Assembly: GCA_963682175.1 (NCBI GenBank)
Contig: OY821777.1
Span: forward strand, 15,148,001 to 15,212,000
Direction of reading: 5' to 3'
DNA: 64,000 nt
Origin: Triglochin maritima
Lineage: Eukaryota > Streptophyta > Magnoliopsida > Alismatales > Juncaginaceae
The position numbers and the translations under genes were made by a program. This document shows, piece by piece, positions 58,885 to 64,000 of this stretch; within the stretch, counting starts at the first letter, position 1, and the number at the start of each line of letters is the position of its first letter. The notes beneath the pieces are model-generated. The model had not been told where the DNA came from, made no database searches, and worked only from the letters and a program-made list of their open reading frames with translations.

Positions 58885-61005
58885 TGTAGGATTTCATGTT
58901 TAATTATACATATATATTTTCGAAATTTTTATGTATAATAAGGATCAATTACAATTTTCTTTGATTTATTTCATGCATGCATCGGTTTGTTTTAACATCT
59001 AGTTTCAAAAACTATTTTAAAACAAACAAGGGCTCCAAAATTCATACCTAGAAATTCTCAAAAACTTCTTGAAGATTCGGAGACGTTGGGGATGCTTCTC
59101 GCCGCGCCGGATGCCTCCGAGTGTTCACCGAAACCCTAAACAAGGTTGGAGGGAAAGGAGCTAGCCAATCTATCCCCAAACAAGCTTAGAATCTAGCTAC
59201 AAACCCCTTCCTTAGCCTCTGAGATTTCTCCTTCCAAAGACTTAGAAAACTAAGAGAATTTTCGTGGGTTTTAGTAGTGAATTAGGAGAGAAAATAATTT
59301 CTGAATTGTGTGTCACAATTAGGGAGAATAATGACCTATTTATAGGTTTCAATCTTACTCTTAATCATGGCTATTCTTTAGCCACGATTTTATGACAATT
59401 TCTTTCACAAACTAATTCCATAATGCATTATATTCACCCACAAAACATTTGACCAAATTCGGAGCTAATCCAATCATCGATCAAATTAATCTCTTAATAA
59501 TCAAAGGCAGAAAATCGACCGTTGTTCGGTTTACCGAGTCCCACTCGGTTAACCGAATTTATCACGATCGTTTAACCGAGTACATGACGGATGACCGAAT
59601 CTTAAGGGGAAAAATTCTCCTTAACCGATCAGACTAATTCTCGTCCAAGACCGAGTGCTATTCGGTTAACCGAAAATATCGGAACTTGACATTGTTCGGT
59701 CGACCGTTTCTGGTTCGGTACACCGTACCAAAGTTCGGCACTTTGGTCAAGTTCGGTCAATCAATTACGATTATCCGTTCCACGTTCAGTTGACCGATCC
59801 ATAGATCCTTCGGTCGACCGAACCTCAACGGATTACCGAACTTCTACCCGATTTTGCCTATTTCAAATTTTGGATTTATTTCCAACAAAATTTGAACTTA
59901 AGGGGGTTTTAGCAAATTCACAACTTATGCAATGTATTATCCTATGCAACAATAAATTATTGCACCCCATAATATATGCATATAATATGAATTTATCATG
60001 ACTCTAATTATGTTTATATATAACATAATTGATTTTACTTGTTCACCACATGTGTCATATTTTCTATGAGAAACCCGACACATCATATGAACGAAAAATC
60101 AAGCTTCTTGTTTTACGGTTTTCATGGTGTGACCTATGGGAGGATCTAAACTAAGTTGGCAGTGATATTAAGAGCTTAATATCACAAGCTATAAACGGTA
60201 TCTAGCTACACATTATAGCTCCCAATTAGTTAGATGTCTTAATTCCACTCGAACCAAAACCCGATCCACTTAGTGATGGAGTGCACCACTTGTGTCCGTC
60301 CCTTGCCTCATGATATTAAGAATACACACAAAGTAGTATTGTGTCATCTTTGTATTAGTATTCATTTCTTGATCTCTTTAAGCTAGTTATAAATATATGA
60401 CTTAACTCAAATCACATTGTGCACATTATAACTTTGCTTTATCAAGGGGCCCACTAATATCATCACTCAATTAAGAGGGGCAATGATAGTCTTTTGACTA
60501 ACTATCTTCTCCAACAAAAGTTGTACTTAACCAACTAATGCCTTTACACTACACTCATCGATAGCTCAAGACACTAGTCTAATTAAGAACTCCTTAAGTG
60601 ATTAGATATAAGTCTCATATCAAAGGACCAAAGACAGAGTAAAATATTAATGACACAGAAACACATTTCTATAATATTTTACTTATTAGGTCTATTCAGT
60701 ATACAAAAGTAATATTTTCCTCTTTTGCATACCCGTGTTGTCACTCACTTGTAGAGCTACAATGATCTATGACCAACACGACAATCTTAACTCGGTAATT
60801 AATGTTCCATGTTAATTACCATGATTGCGAATATCTTTTGTTTTATGTAAACCAATATCTTTTAGAGCTCTACGGTTAAGGACCAAGAGCTTCTTCCTTA
60901 ACACTTCCAAAAGACGAATAACATAAACAAGGAACAAAATGATTTCTCATTCAATTCATAATAATTGGCATTTAAAAGTAAAACTTTTAGAACACATTCC
61001 CTTCA
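58885..61005 (-). repeat. 3' LTR of Copia-2
   Basis: On the element strand it begins TGAAGGGAATGTG after the polypurine tract and ends CCTACA within the Harbinger transposase. Length about 2,121 bases. It includes palindromes of the CGGTTAACCG/CGGTCGACCG type at 59515-59840 and the stretch shared with 29374-29935. The left border is inferred from where Harbinger homology stops and from the TGAAGG/CCTACA pair; no second LTR is available for comparison. Confidence 0.65.
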
Positions 61006-61020
61006 ATCTCCCACTTGTTA
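61006..61020 (-). promoter_or_regulatory. polypurine tract of Copia-2
   Basis: AACAAGTGGGAGAT on the element strand lies just before the LTR start TGAAGGG, as in many plant Copia elements. Confidence 0.75.
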
Positions 61021-61089
61021 TTAAAGTTTTCTTTCTCATACATAATCAATGCATAAAACAATAATAACTAGGGTAAACCCCATTACATA

Positions 61090-64000
61090 TCAATCATCAA
61101 GCCAATCTACATGGTTCCTCAATCCTATGGACTCGAAATGCATTTCGCCCTTGGCTTGGGATAAGGGTTTTGTGAATGGATCAGCTGTGTTGCTGTTGGT
61201 GTCCACCCATAACAGATTTATTTTGCCTTCGTCGATGAGGTCACGTGTCACGAAGTACTTACGATCCATGTACTTCACTTTGTGGTGTGATCTAGGATCC
61301 TTGATTTGCGAGATAGATGCACTATTATCGCAAAATAGCTCGATGGGTCCCTCGCTTGTGGGAACTACTCCAAGCTCTTCAAGGAACTTCTTGATCCACA
61401 CTCCTTCCTTGCTCGCTTCAGCGACAACCATTACTTCTGAAGCAGTGGTTGAATCGGCCGTAGTGGTTTGCTTCCAGCTACGCCAACTCACAGCTCCACC
61501 ATTCAGAAGGAAGACGTATCCTGATTGCGACCTTCTATCGTCTGGATCACTCATGAAACTCGCATCCGAGTAACCTTCAACTATCAATTCCCTTTGTCCT
61601 CCATAAACAAGAATCTTATCCTTAGTCCGGTTAAGGTACTTCAGGATATTCTTGACCGCAGTCCAATGCTCAGGACCTGCGTTGGATTGGTGACGACTTG
61701 TCACGCTTAGAGCATACGAGACATCTGGTCTTGTGCAAGTCATCGCGTACATGATTGACCCAATTGCCGAAGCATAAGGGACATCCTTCATGTACTCTAA
61801 GTCCTTACGTGATTGCACACGTTGAGACTTCTTGAGTTGCACACCCATACTCATTGGCACACTTCCCTTTTTGGAGTTGTTCATCTTGAACCTTTCCAAG
61901 ACCTTGTCAATGTATGCACGTTGACTGAGGCCAATGAGTCTACGGGGTCTATCTCGATATATCTTGATTCCCAAGATGTATTGAGCCTCACCCATGTCTT
62001 TCATCGAAAATGCAGATTTCAATGAACTTCTCGTTTGCTCAAGCAAAGGAATATGATTGCCCATAAGCAATATGTCATCGACATATAGGATTAGGAATAC
62101 TACATGGCTCCCACTAACCTTCTTGTATACACAAGGTTCTTCCTTACTTTGAATGAAGTGAAGCTTCTTCACTTCCTCGTCAAAGCGTTTGTTCCAACTC
62201 CTTGATGCTTGCTTCAATCCATAGATGGATCTTTGAAGCTTGCATACATTCTCGCTATTCTTTGGATCTTCAAAACCTTGAGGTTGTACCATGTACACAT
62301 CCTCCTCCAAGTTCCCATTCAGGAACGCCGTTTTGACATCCATTTGCCATATTTCATAATCGTGAAATGCGGCAATAGCGAGCATGATCCGAATAGACTT
62401 AAACATGGCAACCGGTGAAAAAGTTTCATCATAGTCAATTCCTTGAACTTGAGTGAAACCCTTCGCTACAAGCCTCGCTTTGTAGGTTGTCAAGTTCCCA
62501 TCCATGTCCATCTTCCTCTTAAAAACCCATTTATTATGAATGGCCTTTTTCCCTTGAGGAAGGTCAACCAAGTCCCATACTTGATTATCATACATGGATT
62601 CTATTTCGGATTCCATGGCCTTAAGCCATAGTTTGGAGTCTTCCCTTTCCATTGCTTCTTGGAAGGTCAAGGGATCATTGGTATCTAGTACTATGATTTC
62701 ATGAAGTCCCAGATACAAATCGGGTTTCTTCCTTTCCCTTGTTGACCTTCTAAGTTCTTTTGGTTCTTGTCGTGTCTCTCGAACTTCTTCCACAATTTCT
62801 TGAGGAATGGGTTCACGTTCAACTCTTGAACGTACACTTGGTGGGGATGATTGAGATTCTCTCACAATTTCTTGTGATGGTCTCTCGCTCACGCTCCCAC
62901 TAACCAAAGGAATCTCGGTTGGGCCTTCATGATCTTGAATGTCATCATTCATTTCATGATCTTGTAGAGTATCTTGAGTTTCCTCAAGCACAACCCTACT
63001 CCCACTACTTTTTACTCTTTCTAGAAATTCATTTTCCAGAAATGTGGCATCCCTCTCTACAATCACTCGATTGGAGGTGATATGCCAAAAGTAGTATCCT
63101 CTTGTCTCACGAGGATAACCAATAAAGAAGCACTTATCCGCTTTTGGTTGAAGTTTGGTCGACATCAATCTCTTGACGTAAGCCTCACAACCCCAAATCT
63201 TGAGAAAACTGAGCTTAGGTGTTTTACCACTCCATAGCTCATAAGGAGTTTTCTCCACGGATTTGGATGGAACATTATTTAGTGTATAAGCCGCAGTTTG
63301 TAGTGCATAACTCCAAAAGTAAAGAGGTAATTCCGCATGACTCATCATTGACCGAACCATATCGAGCAATGTCCTATTCCTCCTTTCGGATACCCCATTC
63401 CACTGAGGTGTACCGGGAGGGGTGAGTTGAGGTACAATACCAAACTCCTTTAGGTATGAGTCAAATTCGGCACTTAAGTACTCACCTCCACGATCCGTTC
63501 GCAGAGACTTGATTTTCTTGTCGAGTTGGTTCTCTACTTCATTCTTGAATTCTTTGAACTTGTCAAAGGATTCACTTTTGTTTCTCATTAGATAAACATA
63601 GCCATAACGACTATAATCATCCGTGAACGTAATGAAGTACCTGAAACCATCTCGTGCACTAGTACTTATTGGACCACATACATCGGAATGTATCAAATCC
63701 AACAAGCCACTCGCCCTTGGGCCTTTCTTCTTGAAAGGCTTTTTGGTCATTTTTCCCATTAGACATGGTTGGCACGTCTCCAATGATTTAAAATTAAGTA
63801 GACCAAGAAGGTTAGCTTCTTGCAATTTCTTGATGCGCTTTTCATTTATGTGACCAAGACGATAGTGCCACAAGAGAGTATCATTCTCGTGAGTGGTCTT
63901 AAGTCTTTTGTTATTGATATTAAAGATTTGTTTATTATCCAATTCAAGCAAATAGAGACCATTCCTTATGAACGCATTTGCATAGAACACCATTCTTCGA
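61090..64000 (-). CDS. pol: Copia-2 pol, partial (integrase, RT, RNase H)
   Basis: Nearly 970 residues open without a stop, continuing past the right edge. Domains in order: HHCC region (LLWHYRLGHINEKRI; CQPCLMGKM), integrase core (LIHSDVCGPI, LRTDRGGEYLS, GVSERRNRTLL), RT (KARLVAKGFTQVQGIDYDE, QMDVKTAFLNGNLEEDVYM, LYVDDILLMG) and RNase H (GYSDASFMSDPDDRRSQSG, ADPFTKPLS). Gag, protease, primer site and 5' LTR are outside the window. The intact frame suggests a recent insertion. Confidence 0.9.
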   Translation of the reverse strand, partial: RRMVFYANAFIRNGLYLLELDNKQIFNINNKRLKTTHENDTLLWHYRLGHINEKRIKKLQEANLLGLLNFKSLETCQPCLMGKMTKKPFKKKGPRASGLLDLIHSDVCGPISTSARDGFRYFITFTDDYSRYGYVYLMRNKSESFDKFKEFKNEVENQLDKKIKSLRTDRGGEYLSAEFDSYLKEFGIVPQLTPPGTPQWNGVSERRNRTLLDMVRSMMSHAELPLYFWSYALQTAAYTLNNVPSKSVEKTPYELWSGKTPKLSFLKIWGCEAYVKRLMSTKLQPKADKCFFIGYPRETRGYYFWHITSNRVIVERDATFLENEFLERVKSSGSRVVLEETQDTLQDHEMNDDIQDHEGPTEIPLVSGSVSERPSQEIVRESQSSPPSVRSRVEREPIPQEIVEEVRETRQEPKELRRSTRERKKPDLYLGLHEIIVLDTNDPLTFQEAMEREDSKLWLKAMESEIESMYDNQVWDLVDLPQGKKAIHNKWVFKRKMDMDGNLTTYKARLVAKGFTQVQGIDYDETFSPVAMFKSIRIMLAIAAFHDYEIWQMDVKTAFLNGNLEEDVYMVQPQGFEDPKNSENVCKLQRSIYGLKQASRSWNKRFDEEVKKLHFIQSKEEPCVYKKVSGSHVVFLILYVDDILLMGNHIPLLEQTRSSLKSAFSMKDMGEAQYILGIKIYRDRPRRLIGLSQRAYIDKVLERFKMNNSKKGSVPMSMGVQLKKSQRVQSRKDLEYMKDVPYASAIGSIMYAMTCTRPDVSYALSVTSRHQSNAGPEHWTAVKNILKYLNRTKDKILVYGGQRELIVEGYSDASFMSDPDDRRSQSGYVFLLNGGAVSWRSWKQTTTADSTTASEVMVVAEASKEGVWIKKFLEELGVVPTSEGPIELFCDNSASISQIKDPRSHHKVKYMDRKYFVTRDLIDEGKINLLWVDTNSNTADPFTKPLSQAKGEMHFESIGLRNHVDWLDD

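Overview
This is nuclear DNA of a flowering plant, most likely a dicot: introns follow the GT-AG rule, the host genes are plant families (a DUF1421 protein, a MEI2-like RNA-binding protein, a family 1 beta-glucosidase, a light-harvesting protein pseudogene), and much of the window is plant transposable elements. I saw no tRNA, rRNA, CRISPR or prokaryotic feature. All calls come from reading the sequence; no database was searched.

Layout. 1-5.6 kb: a three-exon DUF1421 gene on the plus strand, with an 8-bp-TSD hAT-like element in its second intron. 5.68-10.62 kb: a nearly intact Ty1/Copia element in antisense, just downstream of that gene's stop codon, with 250-bp LTRs, TSD ATTGG and one amber codon between gag and pol. 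10.6-16.6 kb: gene-poor, with a hairpin MITE (TSD TTTAATATA) and a palindrome-rich DNA transposon (TSD TTTAAATT). 16.6-24.1 kb: a MEI2-like gene with an intron in its 5' leader, 11 coding exons and three RNA-recognition motifs. 24.58-25.58 kb: a non-autonomous hAT-like element carrying pieces of two host genes. 25.9-27.45 kb: a chlorophyll a/b-binding protein pseudogene that runs into a 58-bp minisatellite made from its own coding sequence. 27.5-35.3 kb: a graveyard of a Mutator/FAR1-type remnant, LTR pieces of two Copia-type families, a Ty3/Gypsy gag-protease remnant and a hAT transposase remnant.

37.1 kb to the right edge: a GH1 beta-glucosidase gene on the minus strand, torn apart by insertions. 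Nine exons can be placed. One intron holds a Tekay-like Gypsy chromovirus (38.30-46.81 kb, TSD TTCAC). Another holds a 9-kb Mutator-like element (48.68-57.66 kb, TSD ATAAAAGAA), then a Harbinger remnant that is itself split by a second Copia running off the window. The exon expected to carry the TLNEP acid/base motif is absent, so the gene is almost certainly dead.

The 9-kb Mutator-like element is the most unusual unit. It carries two convergent genes: a FAR1-type transposase, and a 968-residue protein that joins a plant-mobile-domain-like region to a Ulp1-type cysteine protease through a long Glu/Arg/Lys-rich segment. Minisatellites built on TCCGGA fill an intron of each gene, the space between them and one subterminal region. 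The same motif fills the same transposase intron in the older copy at 27.6-29.4 kb. A second cross-element pattern is a palindrome of the form CGGTYRACCG: clusters of it lie in the LTRs of at least three otherwise unrelated retrotransposon families, and one copy sits in a DNA transposon.
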